Made by a program: the position numbers and the translations under genes. The notes beneath the pieces were generated by a model, which searched no databases, was not told the origin of the DNA, and worked only from the letters and a program-made list of their open reading frames with translations. From Phreatobacter aquaticus (lineage in GTDB: Bacteria > Pseudomonadota > Alphaproteobacteria > Rhizobiales > Phreatobacteraceae), in contig NZ_CP039865.1 of assembly GCF_005160265.1 (NCBI RefSeq), forward strand, positions 954,828-1,018,827: 64,000 nt of DNA, in the 5' to 3' direction. Below, piece after piece: positions 8,204-17,456 of this stretch (position 1 is its first letter; every line of letters starts with the position of its first letter).

Positions 8204-8623
8204 ATGCGACGCTCAACTTTGATGGCAGCTACTCTGCTTGGCACACTCGCCCTTCCGGTGGCGGCCTACGCCCAGGCCCAGGTTTCACCAGGCGTGGCGA
8301 CGGGCGCGACCACCGGCGCGGTCGGCGGCGCGATCGTCGGCGGGCCGATCGGCGCTGTTGTGGGAGGTGTCGGCGGTGCTGTTGTCGGCGCCATCGCTGA
8401 CAATAACCGCCCGCGCTTCCGCGAATATGTCGTGACGAAGCGCCACCCGTCCTACACCTATCAGTCCGAGGTGGTCGTGGGCGCCGAACTGCCGACCGCT
8501 GGCGTTCAGTACTACGAGGTCCCCCCGGACTACGGGCAGACCGAGTACCGCTACACGATCGTCAACAATCGGACGGTCCTGGTCGATCCCCGGACTCATC
8601 GGATCGTCCAGGTCATCGACTGA
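8204..8623 (+). CDS. DUF1236 secreted/periplasmic protein
   Basis: 139 residues. A Sec signal peptide (MRRSTLMAATLLGTLALPVAAYAQA) is followed by a Gly/Val/Ala-rich segment of short repeats (ATGATTGAVGGAIVGGPIG), then a C-terminal domain ending YTIVNNRTVLVDPRTHRIVQVI, the DUF1236 signature of rhizobia. The Gly-rich part looks like a glycine-zipper membrane-associating element. Function unknown. The gene is 98 bp after the DUF892 gene and ahead of a good terminator, so it is probably the last gene of that stress unit. Confidence 0.85.
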   Translation: MRRSTLMAATLLGTLALPVAAYAQAQVSPGVATGATTGAVGGAIVGGPIGAVVGGVGGAVVGAIADNNRPRFREYVVTKRHPSYTYQSEVVVGAELPTAGVQYYEVPPDYGQTEYRYTIVNNRTVLVDPRTHRIVQVID

Positions 8624-8642
8624 TCCCTCCCGCAGGACGAAG

Positions 8643-8666
8643 GACGGGCGCCCTCGGGCGCCCGTC
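8643..8666 (+). terminator. Intrinsic terminator after the DUF1236 gene
   Basis: GACGGGCGCCC (8643-8653) pairs perfectly with GGGCGCCCGTC (8656-8666), followed by TTGCGTTGTT. It ends the stress unit before the FAD oxidoreductase gene. Confidence 0.8.
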
Positions 8667-8705
8667 TTGCGTTGTTCACTCCCCATTCCGGCAGCGAGTC
8701 CCCCC

Positions 8706-9941
8706 ATGCTCGATCCTGAGACGACCCGGCAGGCTGATCTTCGAGAGGGTCGAGGTCCCTGGCGCGACAATCGCATCGACCTGCCATGGCAGCCCAACAC
8801 CGATGAGCGATGCGATATCCTTGTGGTGGGCGCCGGCATAACGGGCGCCCTGGTTGCCCATCATCTGACCGAGCTCGGACATCAGGTCCTGATCATTGAT
8901 CGCGAAAGTCCGGGTGAGGGCAGCACGGCGGCCAGCACCGCACTGCTGCAATGGGAAATCGACACGCCACTTGGCAAGCTGTGCGACCTCTATGGTTTCG
9001 AGCGCGCCAGTCGGACCTATCATCGAAGCTTCCAGGCAGTGCGGGGCCTGAGCGCGCTTGCCGCTGCGCTGCCGGGACCGCATGGGTTGATCCGCCGTCC
9101 CACGCTCTATCTTGCGCCGCAGGCAAGCGGTGCCGAGCTTCTGGAGCGCGAACACGCCATGCGCCGACGCGCCGAGCTGCCGGGCGGCCTGCTGACGCGC
9201 GCCGACCTGCTCGCCCAGTTCCGCATCGATCGCGAAGGCGCGATCCTGTCGCCCGGTTCGGCCGAGGCGGACCCGTTGGCGCTGGCCCACGCCCTGCTCC
9301 GGCAGGCTGCCACCAATGGCGCGCGTCTCCGACACGGCGAAGCTTGCGCCTATGAGCCTCGTATCGGCGGCACTGTCGTGACCTTGGCCGATGGCTCGAT
9401 CATCGAGGCCTCGCGTGTGGTCCTGGCGACCGGCTATGTCATGCCCGACTTCGCGCGCAGCCCGCTGCACAGCACGGCATCCAGCTTTGTGATTGCGACC
9501 GCCCCTCAGTCCAAAGAGAACCTCTGGCGCGACGGCGCTCTCATCTGGGAGGCCTCGGACGACTACATGTACGCCCGGACAACCACGGATAGCCGGATCA
9601 TCCTCGGCGGAGGCGACGAAGATTGCGAGGATGCCGAAGCACGCGAGCGACTTGGGCCGGCCAAGACCGCGAGCCTGCAGCGCAATCTGGCCGAGCTCTG
9701 GCCCCATGCCGATTGCGAGGCTGATCGCGCCTGGTCGGGCGCGTTCGGAAAAACCTCAGACGGCCTGCCTTTGATCGGTCCGATCGCCGGCTATCCCGGT
9801 GTCTTCGCCGCCTATGGCTATGGCGGCAATGGCATCACATTCAGCTACATGGCATCCCGCATGATCGGCGCGATGATCGCAGGGGAAACGCGACCGTGGT
9901 TCGCCGATTTCTCCATCGACCGCCCCGACCCAGGAGGCTGA
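8706..9941 (+). CDS. FAD-dependent amino-acid oxidase-like oxidoreductase (DAO family)
   Basis: 411 residues from the ATG at 8706; an in-frame TTG at 8667 abuts the terminator and is less likely. The FAD Rossmann motif VVGAGITGALVAHHL is at about 39-53 with acidic IIDRE after it, and the family substrate-side motif GSTAASTALLQWEID follows. The C-terminal second FAD-binding region is GKTSDGLPLIGPI then YGYGGNGITFSYMA. It resembles gamma-glutamylputrescine-oxidase/glycine-oxidase-like proteins without a Rieske domain. Substrate is unknown; it probably oxidises an amine or amino acid with release of hydrogen peroxide. It converges on the kinase gene with four bases between stops. Confidence 0.85.
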   Translation: MLDPETTRQADLREGRGPWRDNRIDLPWQPNTDERCDILVVGAGITGALVAHHLTELGHQVLIIDRESPGEGSTAASTALLQWEIDTPLGKLCDLYGFERASRTYHRSFQAVRGLSALAAALPGPHGLIRRPTLYLAPQASGAELLEREHAMRRRAELPGGLLTRADLLAQFRIDREGAILSPGSAEADPLALAHALLRQAATNGARLRHGEACAYEPRIGGTVVTLADGSIIEASRVVLATGYVMPDFARSPLHSTASSFVIATAPQSKENLWRDGALIWEASDDYMYARTTTDSRIILGGGDEDCEDAEARERLGPAKTASLQRNLAELWPHADCEADRAWSGAFGKTSDGLPLIGPIAGYPGVFAAYGYGGNGITFSYMASRMIGAMIAGETRPWFADFSIDRPDPGG

Positions 9942-9945
9942 CCGA

Positions 9946-12792
9946 TCACGGCAGCTGGGGTTCGCCTGCAATCATGCTGCGCACACGCGACGCCAGCGCT
10001 TCCATCGCGAAGGGCTTGGTGATCATGGCCATTCCCGGCTCCAGAAAGCCGCCGGCAATGGCCGCGTTCTCGGCGTAGCCGGTCATGAACAACACTTTGA
10101 GGTTCGGTCGCTTCATGCGGGCAGCTTCCGCAACCTGCCGGCCGTTGAGCCCAGGCAGGCCGATATCGGTCACCAGGAGATCGATCCGTTCGCCAGACTG
10201 AAGAATGTCGAGGCCGGCCGGTCCCGTTGAGGCTTCAATGGCACGGTAGCCAAGTTCGGTCAGGACCTCGACCACCAGGCTGCGAACCACGGCCTCATCC
10301 TCAATCACGAGAACAGTCTCGCCGATTTCGGTCGCATGATCGTCGAGCAGGCCGGGCAGAATCTCCTCGTCTGTCGCCTCCCCGCGATAGCGCGGCAGGT
10401 AGATCTTGACCGAGGTGCCACGGCCGACCTCGGTGTGAATCTTGGAATAGCCCTCGGACTGGCGGGTGAACCCATAGATCATCGACAGACCAAGGCCTGT
10501 CCCCTGGCCAATCGGCTTAGTGGTGAAAAACGGGTCGAAGGCGCGCTCGGCAACATCGGACGTCATGCCGGTGCCGGTATCGCTGACGGCAATGCAGACA
10601 TATTGCCCAGGCGTCACATCATGGGTGCGGGCCGCATAGGCATCGTCGATCTGGGCATTGCTTGTCTCGATGGTCAGCCGGCCACCATCCGGCATGGCGT
10701 CACGGGCATTGATGACCAGATTGAGGATGGCACTTTCCAGCTGGTTCGGATCGCAGCGCGTCAGCCAAAGCGAGGGTTCCGTCACCACGCTGAGCGCAAT
10801 AGTCTCCCCGATCGTCCGGCGCAGCATGTCCTCCATCGACCCGATCAGCACATTCGCCCGGACGGGCTTCGGGCTCAGCGGTTGGCGGCGCGAGAAGGCG
10901 AGAAGGCGGTGTGTCAGGGATGCCGCACGGGTCGCCGCCGTCATGGCACCGGTGACGAAGCGATCAATGTCGTTGGTGCGGCCCTTCGCGATGCGCTTCT
11001 GGATGATGTCGAGCGAACCGACGATGCCCTGGAGGAGATTGTTGAAATCGTGGGCGATGCCGCCGGTCAATTGACCGACCGCTTCCATCTTCTGACTTTG
11101 ACGCAGCGCCTCATGGGCTTCCGTCAAAGCGGCCGTGCGTTCGGCCACCCGCTCCTCAAGCGTTGCCGCCAGACGCGCCAGCGCCTCGACGGCCGACTTC
11201 TGGTCCTCGATATCGGTATTTGTGCCCAGCCAACGCCGTGATCCATCCGCAGCGCCGATCACGACCGCGCGGGCAATATGCCAGCGATAGACACCATCGA
11301 AGCGGCGAAGTCGAAACTCCACCTGATACGGGGTACCCGTTTCAACCGCGCGAGCCCATGCGACCGCTGAGTGGGCGATATCGTCGGGATGGACCATCAA
11401 GGCCCAGTTCGAATTGTCGAGTTCTCCAGGCTTCAACCCGGAATAGTCGTAGACCTGATCGTTGAACCAATCGAGGCGGCCATCTGCGGGCGCCGTCCAG
11501 ACGTGGTTCGGCATGGCCTGCGCGAAGGTCCGGAATCGCGTCTCGCTCTGGGTGAGGGCCGCTTCGGCCGCCTTGCGCTTTCCAATGTCGAGGAACAGCA
11601 CGGCGAAGCGTTCCGGGCCGGTCCGGTGGGCGCGTGCCTCGAACCACCGCTCGTCAAGCGTGCCGACGTGGATCTCAAGCGAGGCTGACTGGCCGCTGTC
11701 GACCACCCCGGCATAGGCTTCGATCACGGCCTCCTCGATACCCGGCAACACGTCTCGGCAATTGCGTCCGAGCGCTTGCTGGGCGGAAATCCCGGTATGC
11801 ACCTCGAAGGCGGGATTGAGCTCCAGGAAGCGGAAATCGATCATTCGCCCATCAGCGGAACGGACCGCCTCTGCGAGGAAAAAGCCCTCCTGCATCTGAC
11901 TGAACAGATCGAGCAGGCGTGCATCGCTCTCCTGCCGGGCCTCCTCCGCCTTCCGCCGATCCGTCACGTCCATCGTCACACCGACGTACCGGCGTCCGGC
12001 ACTGTTCGGTGTGTCGACGATCTCACCCCTTCGGGCAATCCAGCGTTCTTCGCCAGTATCCCCCCGGTTGATGCGGTACTCGGCATATTCGAGCGGATTG
12101 CCGGATGAGATACGGCCCTTGGCCGAGAGCGGCCGATCGCTATCGTTGATCAAGTCGAGCAGCAGGGAATCGGTGGGTACAACGTCGGGAGACAGGCCCC
12201 ATATGCGCCGGAACTCATCGGAAACTTCGAGAAGGCCCGTATCCGGGAACCACTCGAAGGCCCCGACCCCGCCCGCCTCCTGAGCGATCCGCAGTCGCTC
12301 TTCGGCACGCACACGAGCGGTCGTCTCGATGACGATGGCGAGGACCCCGCCGGGGCTTCCGCTCTCGTCAAGGACCGGGCTGTAATCGAGATCGAGCCAT
12401 ACATCCTCGGCGACCCGGCCCCGCTGCAGCACCAGATGCTGGTCCCGGTAACTGAGTGTCTGACCTTCGTCGCGCACCGACTTCAGAATGTGGGCGTTGA
12501 ATTCGGAGACTTCCGGCCAGCCTTCCAGCACCTTGCTGCCGAGCAGCGTCGGATGCCGCTGGCCGGCAAATTCGGCATAACCGTCGTTGTAGATCATCAC
12601 GCCATCTGGCCCCCAAAGCAGCACCATCGGCAGCTTGGAGCGCAGCAGCAGGCTGGTCGTGAACTTCAGGCTGACAGGCCAGGCTGACGGCGGGCCTAAG
12701 GTTTCAGACCAGTCGCGCGCAAGAATCAGCTCCCCGGCTTCACCACCATGGGCCAGGAATGCAGGTCTATCCTGATGGGATTGGGAGAGCAT
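9946..12792 (-). CDS. Multi-PAS hybrid sensor histidine kinase with receiver domain
   Basis: 948 residues from the ATG at 12792 (GAAAGG upstream; a TTG at 12813 is the longest alternative). Four PAS-type sensor domains run from about 40 to 540, two with PAC ends ([15 protein letters not shown] and [13 protein letters not shown]). Then comes a coiled coil ([20 protein letters not shown]), the DHp motif GGIAHDFNN with His near 580, a HATPase domain ([23 protein letters not shown]), and a receiver with acceptor Asp near 875 (VTDIGLPG). No membrane helix is seen, so it is a soluble sensor, possibly of redox, light or ligand. It lies 63 bp downstream of a receiver gene on the same strand, and both may be expressed from the EcfG promoter at 13402-13426. 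Confidence 0.92.
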   Translation of the reverse strand: MLSQSHQDRPAFLAHGGEAGELILARDWSETLGPPSAWPVSLKFTTSLLLRSKLPMVLLWGPDGVMIYNDGYAEFAGQRHPTLLGSKVLEGWPEVSEFNAHILKSVRDEGQTLSYRDQHLVLQRGRVAEDVWLDLDYSPVLDESGSPGGVLAIVIETTARVRAEERLRIAQEAGGVGAFEWFPDTGLLEVSDEFRRIWGLSPDVVPTDSLLLDLINDSDRPLSAKGRISSGNPLEYAEYRINRGDTGEERWIARRGEIVDTPNSAGRRYVGVTMDVTDRRKAEEARQESDARLLDLFSQMQEGFFLAEAVRSADGRMIDFRFLELNPAFEVHTGISAQQALGRNCRDVLPGIEEAVIEAYAGVVDSGQSASLEIHVGTLDERWFEARAHRTGPERFAVLFLDIGKRKAAEAALTQSETRFRTFAQAMPNHVWTAPADGRLDWFNDQVYDYSGLKPGELDNSNWALMVHPDDIAHSAVAWARAVETGTPYQVEFRLRRFDGVYRWHIARAVVIGAADGSRRWLGTNTDIEDQKSAVEALARLAATLEERVAERTAALTEAHEALRQSQKMEAVGQLTGGIAHDFNNLLQGIVGSLDIIQKRIAKGRTNDIDRFVTGAMTAATRAASLTHRLLAFSRRQPLSPKPVRANVLIGSMEDMLRRTIGETIALSVVTEPSLWLTRCDPNQLESAILNLVINARDAMPDGGRLTIETSNAQIDDAYAARTHDVTPGQYVCIAVSDTGTGMTSDVAERAFDPFFTTKPIGQGTGLGLSMIYGFTRQSEGYSKIHTEVGRGTSVKIYLPRYRGEATDEEILPGLLDDHATEIGETVLVIEDEAVVRSLVVEVLTELGYRAIEASTGPAGLDILQSGERIDLLVTDIGLPGLNGRQVAEAARMKRPNLKVLFMTGYAENAAIAGGFLEPGMAMITKPFAMEALASRVRSMIAGEPQLP

Positions 12793-12855
12793 TGCACCTT
12801 TCGAGATCAGCAAGGCCTAAGCACGTTGAACGACCTCTGTGGCTCGGCCAGCGAT

Positions 12856-13272
12856 CTATTGCGAATGCGAGCGGTCCGGGGACTTCTTGGGCAGCAGGCC
12901 CGCCAGCTTGGCCGAAAGATCGCGCTGCTGATAGGGCTTTCCCAGGCGGGGCAACGTACTGCTGACGCCGGGCGGCAATTCGGCATAGCCGGTTGCAAGC
13001 AAGATCGGAATGTTGGGCCGCAATTGGCGCGCTCGCTCGGCAAGTTCGGCCCCGGTCATGCCCGGCATCGCGTGGTCGGTGACAATGGCGTCGACATGTT
13101 CGCCGCTCTCCAGAATGGCGAGCGCTTCCTGCGCGGAGCTGGCTTCTATGACGCGATGACCAAGGTCTTCCAGCATGTCGACCGTGCTCATTGCGATCAG
13201 ATAGTCGTCATCGACGAACAGAATGGTCGCCTCAGGAACGTCCTTCGGCTTGATTTCATCATCTTCTGACAT
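12856..13272 (-). CDS. Single-domain response regulator (receiver only)
   Basis: 138 residues from the ATG at 13272, where AAGG sits about ten bases upstream; the frame is open to 13359. The receiver motifs are present: acidic DDD near 20, acceptor Asp in TDHAMPG, Thr in ATGYAE, Lys in LGKPY. No output domain follows, so it probably acts as a phosphate shuttle or sink, as do small receivers such as SdrG-type proteins in EcfG networks. It leads a two-gene unit with the multi-PAS kinase. Confidence 0.88.
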   Translation of the reverse strand: MSEDDEIKPKDVPEATILFVDDDYLIAMSTVDMLEDLGHRVIEASSAQEALAILESGEHVDAIVTDHAMPGMTGAELAERARQLRPNIPILLATGYAELPPGVSSTLPRLGKPYQQRDLSAKLAGLLPKKSPDRSHSQ

Positions 13273-13401
13273 GCCAATACGCGCCTTGCCGATGCACCTG
13301 ATATCACCCGACAACAGATCCGAACCCTGATTCGCGCCTCGTGACGCAAAGCCGTTCAACGGCCCTGCTGCCCGGCTCCTAGAATGGAACCGACCTGATC
13401 A

Positions 13402-13426
13402 AACGCACCGGACATGGATCGGTTCC
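13402..13426 (-). promoter_or_regulatory. EcfG-type promoter for the receiver/kinase unit
   Basis: The minus strand reads GGAAC (13426-13422), 16 bases, CGTT (13405-13402): exact consensus. The predicted start near 13394 leaves about 120 nt of leader before the ATG at 13272, or less if translation starts further upstream. Confidence 0.6.
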
Positions 13427-13602
13427 ATACCTCCGGAAAGATTGTTCAAGACGCAGAATTCTCAGACTTTTCAGGCCTGTTGACCTGCCGTCACGAGTGG
13501 ACAACACACCGATCCTCGCTCAGGTTCCCTCTCCAGTCGAAGATGGTTCTATCGCATTCGAGGGCGAGGCGGCTGATCCACGCTTGTACGTGGTCATCCA
13601 GT

Positions 13603-13628
13603 GGAACCCATTTGCGCGCCGCCGAGTT
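13603..13628 (+). promoter_or_regulatory. EcfG-like promoter candidate for the HWE kinase
   Basis: GGAAC (13603-13607), 17 bases, AGTT (13625-13628), one base off consensus. If real, transcription begins near 13636. That would exclude the upstream ATG at 13414 and support a kinase start at or near the TTG at 13681. Confidence 0.35.
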
Positions 13629-13680
13629 GGTCCCATCGGGCGAACTATGTGATGTCCGAGCCCCCCGAGGAATCCACCGC

Positions 13681-14754
13681 TTGAGTGCCGCCTCAGACGA
13701 TTGCCAGGAACAAGCCGGCCCCCCGTTAGGCCACAATGACATCGAAGCGCGACTTCGCGCGCGGGAAGCCGAACTCGCGCGGGTCCAGAAGATCGGTCAG
13801 GTCGGAGGCCTGGAGGTCGACCTTCGGGGTGGCGCCTTCACCAATCGCCGGTCACCGGAATATCTGCGCGTGCACGGGCTGCCGCCCGAGGCTGCATCCG
13901 AGACGCACGAAGCGTGGGTGGCTCGCATTCATCCCGACGATCGCCAAAGGACCGAGCAGCATTTCCGTGAGGCGGTGACGGGCCGCGCGATGGAGTATGA
14001 AGCAGAATATCGGATCATCCGACCGAGCGACGGCGAGGTTCGCTGGATTCTCGCAAAGGCGGAGATCGAGCGCGACGTGATGGGCAAGGCCGTCCGGCTG
14101 GTCGGCGCGCATATCGACATCACCGACCGGCGATCGGCGGAAGAGCAGACGGAACTGATTGCCCAGGAACTGTCCCACCGGATCAAGAACATCTTCGCCG
14201 TGATCAACAGCCTCGTCATGCTCTCTGCCCGTGGCAAGGATGGCGATGGTGATTTTGCAAGGGCTCTGTGCGCACGCATTGGTGCCCTCGGCCAGGCGCA
14301 CGAGTTTGTCCGGCGCCATGCTCTGGGGCAATCATCCGGCCGGGACGCCCAAAGCCTCAAGGCCCTTCTCGATCTGCTTCTCGCCCCCTATCGCTCGGAA
14401 CTGTCCGATCAGATTTCGGTCGCGGGCGATGACGCCGTGGTCGGCGAGCAGGCGGCGACGGCCCTGTCGCTGGTGATCCACGAGCTTGCCACCAATGCAG
14501 TGAAATACGGCTCGCTTTCGATGTCCGCCGGCCGCCTGTCGGTCATCTGCCGGGTGGCCGGGGAGGCGTTCGTCATGACCTGGCAGGAGCGCAACGGTCC
14601 GGGCCTAAACGGGCGACCCGGTCGCCAGGGCTTCGGCACGATGATGTCGGAACGTGCGGCGAAATCGCAGCTCGGTGCGGTCGTCCGGCACGACTGGGCA
14701 GCCGAGGGCCTGACAATCGACCTCGAGATCCCACTGGCGAAGCTCGCTCGTTGA
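13681..14754 (+). CDS. PAS-domain HWE-type sensor histidine kinase
   Basis: A PAS domain with PAC end (DGEVRWILAKAEIERDVMGK to DITDRRSAEEQ) is followed by the HWE/HisKA_2 phosphorylation motif QELSHRIKNIFAVINSLV and the kinase core (IHELATNAVKYGSL, later GPGLNGRPGRQGFGTMM). HWE kinases of rhizobia commonly feed the PhyR-NepR-EcfG cascade. The frame is open back to an ATG at 13414, but residues before the PAS domain look non-coding (Arg/Ser-rich, no hydrophobic core). I prefer the TTG at 13681, preceded by GAGGAA, giving 357 residues. The exact start is uncertain, the family is not. Confidence 0.85.
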   Translation: MSAASDDCQEQAGPPLGHNDIEARLRAREAELARVQKIGQVGGLEVDLRGGAFTNRRSPEYLRVHGLPPEAASETHEAWVARIHPDDRQRTEQHFREAVTGRAMEYEAEYRIIRPSDGEVRWILAKAEIERDVMGKAVRLVGAHIDITDRRSAEEQTELIAQELSHRIKNIFAVINSLVMLSARGKDGDGDFARALCARIGALGQAHEFVRRHALGQSSGRDAQSLKALLDLLLAPYRSELSDQISVAGDDAVVGEQAATALSLVIHELATNAVKYGSLSMSAGRLSVICRVAGEAFVMTWQERNGPGLNGRPGRQGFGTMMSERAAKSQLGAVVRHDWAAEGLTIDLEIPLAKLAR

Positions 14755-14859
14755 CACCCTTCGACCGGTAGACCTTCAGCCGCGCGCGCAGCGGCCAGCC
14801 GTGGCATGATCGCGCCGGGCCGAATCGGCCACTGAAGACAGATCGAGAGACATCGCCCG

Positions 14860-15546
14860 GTGGTGCGTTTCGAGAATGTGGGCTTGCGGTACGGCCTCGG
14901 GCCGGAAGTGCTGAGGGACTTGACCTTTGGCATCGACCCGCATTCGTTCCAGTTCCTCACCGGTCCGTCGGGCGCCGGCAAGACCAGCCTGCTGAAGCTG
15001 CTTTTCCTGTCGTTGCGTCCAACCCGTGGCCTGGTGACGGTCTTCGACCACGATACGGCGCGGCTGACCAAGGACGAATTGTCGATCCTGCGCCGGCGCA
15101 TTGGCATCGTCTTCCAGGACTTCCGGCTGCTCGATCACCTCACGACCTATGAGAATGTCGCGCTGCCGCTGCGTGTCATGGGCAAGGAGGAGGCGAGCTA
15201 TCGTTCCGAGGTCGTCGATCTGCTGGAATGGGTCGGCCTCGGCCACCGGATCGACGCCTATCCGCCAATCCTGTCCGGCGGCGAGAAGCAACGCGCTGCG
15301 ATCGCCCGCGCGGTCATCGTTCGTCCCGAGATGCTGCTCGCCGATGAGCCGACCGGCAATGTCGATCCGCCGCTTGCAAAGCGCCTGCTGCGCCTGTTCG
15401 TCGAGCTGAACCGCACTGGCACTGCCGTGCTGATCGCCACCCATGATCTGTCATTGCTGGAGCAGGTGGAGGCCCGCCGTCTGATCATCCAGCAGGGTTC
15501 CATCTCCATCATCGACCCGAACGGCGAGGAGGACGAAAGGTGGTGA
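14860..15546 (+). CDS. ftsE: Cell division ATP-binding protein FtsE
   Basis: 228 residues, normal for FtsE, from a GTG at 14860. Walker A is GPSGAGKTS near 37-45, Q-loop FQDFRLLDHLTTYENV, signature LSGGEKQR, Walker B MLLADEPTGNVDP, H-loop ATHD. FtsE pairs with FtsX at the septum and in other bacteria regulates peptidoglycan hydrolases. Its end overlaps the ftsX start by seven bases, showing translational coupling. Confidence 0.95.
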   Translation: MVRFENVGLRYGLGPEVLRDLTFGIDPHSFQFLTGPSGAGKTSLLKLLFLSLRPTRGLVTVFDHDTARLTKDELSILRRRIGIVFQDFRLLDHLTTYENVALPLRVMGKEEASYRSEVVDLLEWVGLGHRIDAYPPILSGGEKQRAAIARAVIVRPEMLLADEPTGNVDPPLAKRLLRLFVELNRTGTAVLIATHDLSLLEQVEARRLIIQQGSISIIDPNGEEDERW

Positions 15547-16517
15547 TACGCCATCTCCGTGCTGTCCTGGCGCGCGCGCGTTCGGAGCCGGACGATCAGG
15601 GGGCAGAGGACCAGCCACGCCCCAGCGGGGCCTCGCTTGTCCCGCCCTCCTCGATCGCCGGCCGGGCGCTGGTGGTCATCATTGCGATCATGACCTTCCT
15701 CGGATCTCTGACGGTTGGCGCGGTCAATCTGGTGCACACCGCGGCCGAGGACTGGACCAGTTCCATCATCCGCGAGGCGACCATCCAGATCAGGCCGATC
15801 ACCGGCCGCGACCTTCAGGCCGACGTCGTCCGCGCCACCGAGATCGCGGTGCGCTTTCCTGGTGTCGCCGATGTCTCGCCCTACACGGCCGAGGAAACCG
15901 TCCGCATGCTGGAGCCTTGGCTCGGCACGGGATTGTCGGCCGAGGATCTGCCCGTTCCGCGCCTCATCGTGGTCAAGCTTGCCGACGATCGGCGCGCCGA
16001 TCTCTCCGGCCTCCGCAAGGCCCTGACCGATGTGTTGCCATCGGCCAGCATCGACGATCACCGGCAATGGTTCGACCGACTCCGCGCCATGGCCCGCACC
16101 GTCGTTGTGGTTGGCATCGTCATCGTCACGCTGATGATTTCGACCATGGGACTATCGGTGATCTTCGCGACGCGCGCGGCCGTCGCCACGAATCGACCCG
16201 TGGTCGAAGTGCTGCATTTCGTCGGCGCGCGCGATGCCTTCATTGCCGGTGAATTCCAGCGCCACTTCTTGTGGCTCGCGCTGAAGGGCGGGATCGCCGG
16301 CGGCACGGCGGCGCTCGCCGTCATCCTGCTGGCAGGCTTCATTGCCAGCCAGTGGCGTGCAACGGCTGGAGGCGATCAGATCGAGGCGCTGTTTGGATCG
16401 TTCTCGCTCGGGACCGGCGGCTATGTCGGCATCGCCGTGCTGGTCGCGCTGGTCACAGGCGTTGCCGCGCTGACGTCGCGCTGGACCGTCATGCGCACCT
16501 TGTCGGCGATCGACTAA
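15540..16517 (+). CDS. ftsX: Cell division membrane protein FtsX
   Basis: 325 residues from a GTG at 15540. It has the FtsX layout: N-terminal cytoplasmic tail, a first membrane helix (about 41-63), a large periplasmic loop (about 65-185), then three more helices near 190-212, 235-262 and 290-312. The N-terminal tail is Pro/Ser-rich. It forms an ABC-like complex with FtsE that transmits ATPase activity across the membrane. In many rhizobia a YdcF-like gene and plsC follow directly; here the neighbour is the convergent lolA gene. Confidence 0.92.
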   Translation: MVIRHLRAVLARARSEPDDQGAEDQPRPSGASLVPPSSIAGRALVVIIAIMTFLGSLTVGAVNLVHTAAEDWTSSIIREATIQIRPITGRDLQADVVRATEIAVRFPGVADVSPYTAEETVRMLEPWLGTGLSAEDLPVPRLIVVKLADDRRADLSGLRKALTDVLPSASIDDHRQWFDRLRAMARTVVVVGIVIVTLMISTMGLSVIFATRAAVATNRPVVEVLHFVGARDAFIAGEFQRHFLWLALKGGIAGGTAALAVILLAGFIASQWRATAGGDQIEALFGSFSLGTGGYVGIAVLVALVTGVAALTSRWTVMRTLSAID

Positions 16518-16522
16518 GCGGC

Positions 16523-17353
16523 CTATTGCAGGATGCGCTCGTAATTGATGCGGAACAGCCGCTGGTCCGGCCGGCGCGTCGTGTCGAGATTGTGCACGGC
16601 GACCGAAGTCTCGAAGCCCTGCGCGTCGAAGACCGTCCATTGACGCAGTGCGAAATCGGACGCGTTGAACAGGATCATCAGGCGATTGGTACCGCCGATG
16701 GCCTGGCGCTCCTCCAACATGACGATGACATAGTCGGGGTCGCGGGTGACCGAGGTCACATTGGCGTCGCGCAGGATGTCGACGCGATCCGACAGCAGGA
16801 AGCGCAGCGGCGTCTGCGAAAGCGGATAAATGTCCTGGGTGTTCAGCCGCCGGTCGCGCACCGCCACGGACTGGCCGTCAGCAATGATCTCCACCGGGCT
16901 CGGCGCATTGTACTGGAAGCGGATCTTGCCCGGCTTGTCGAGATAGAGCTTGCCGGTCGTGCGCCGCCCGTCCGGGCCGATCTGGACGAAATCGCCCTGC
17001 ATGAAGCGGATGCCGTTGAAATAATTGTTCACCTGGGTGGCGATATCGCGCGCGGACGCATCGACACCGCGCGCCTGGCGCGGCGCGCTGGGCGGGCGCA
17101 CAGGTGACGCCAAAGGCGCGCTAGCCGCCTGCGGGACGGCGGGCGCCGTCGGTGAATCGGTCGATGGGCGCGATGGCGGTGTACCCGGCCGTGCCGGTGC
17201 CGGTCCGCCAGGCGGCGGGCCAAGCTGCAGCGGCGCTCCCTGGGCGAGCAGGAACGGCGCTTCCGTTGCCGCAGCACCACCAATGGAGATCAGAGCCGCG
17301 ACGCCGGCCGCGAGAAGGCGGGATAATCCCGCTTGGGTCGGGCGTCTGGTCAT
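16523..17353 (-). CDS. lolA: LolA-like outer-membrane lipoprotein carrier
   Basis: 276 residues from the ATG at 17353 with GGAGG five bases upstream. A signal peptide (about 1-30) is followed by a Pro/Ala-rich stretch (about 40-95), then the LolA beta-half-barrel: VNNYFNGIRFMQGDFVQIGPDGRRTTGKLYLDKPGKIRFQYNAPSP is the family-typical opening, and the domain ends LDTTRRPDQRLFRINY. LolA ferries lipoproteins through the periplasm from LolCDE to the outer membrane. It lies 104 bp downstream of ftsK on the same strand, the standard rhizobial arrangement. The Pro-rich linker is longer than in enterobacterial LolA. Confidence 0.88.
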   Translation of the reverse strand: MTRRPTQAGLSRLLAAGVAALISIGGAAATEAPFLLAQGAPLQLGPPPGGPAPARPGTPPSRPSTDSPTAPAVPQAASAPLASPVRPPSAPRQARGVDASARDIATQVNNYFNGIRFMQGDFVQIGPDGRRTTGKLYLDKPGKIRFQYNAPSPVEIIADGQSVAVRDRRLNTQDIYPLSQTPLRFLLSDRVDILRDANVTSVTRDPDYVIVMLEERQAIGGTNRLMILFNASDFALRQWTVFDAQGFETSVAVHNLDTTRRPDQRLFRINYERILQ

Positions 17354-17456
17354 CGATCCTCCGAGAGCATGGTCAGGCGTGCCAGATAGGAAGGGGGTGG
17401 GGCGATTTCGAGGCGGCAAGACCCGCGAAGCCACAAAGCAGGGAGCGGCCTGACGG

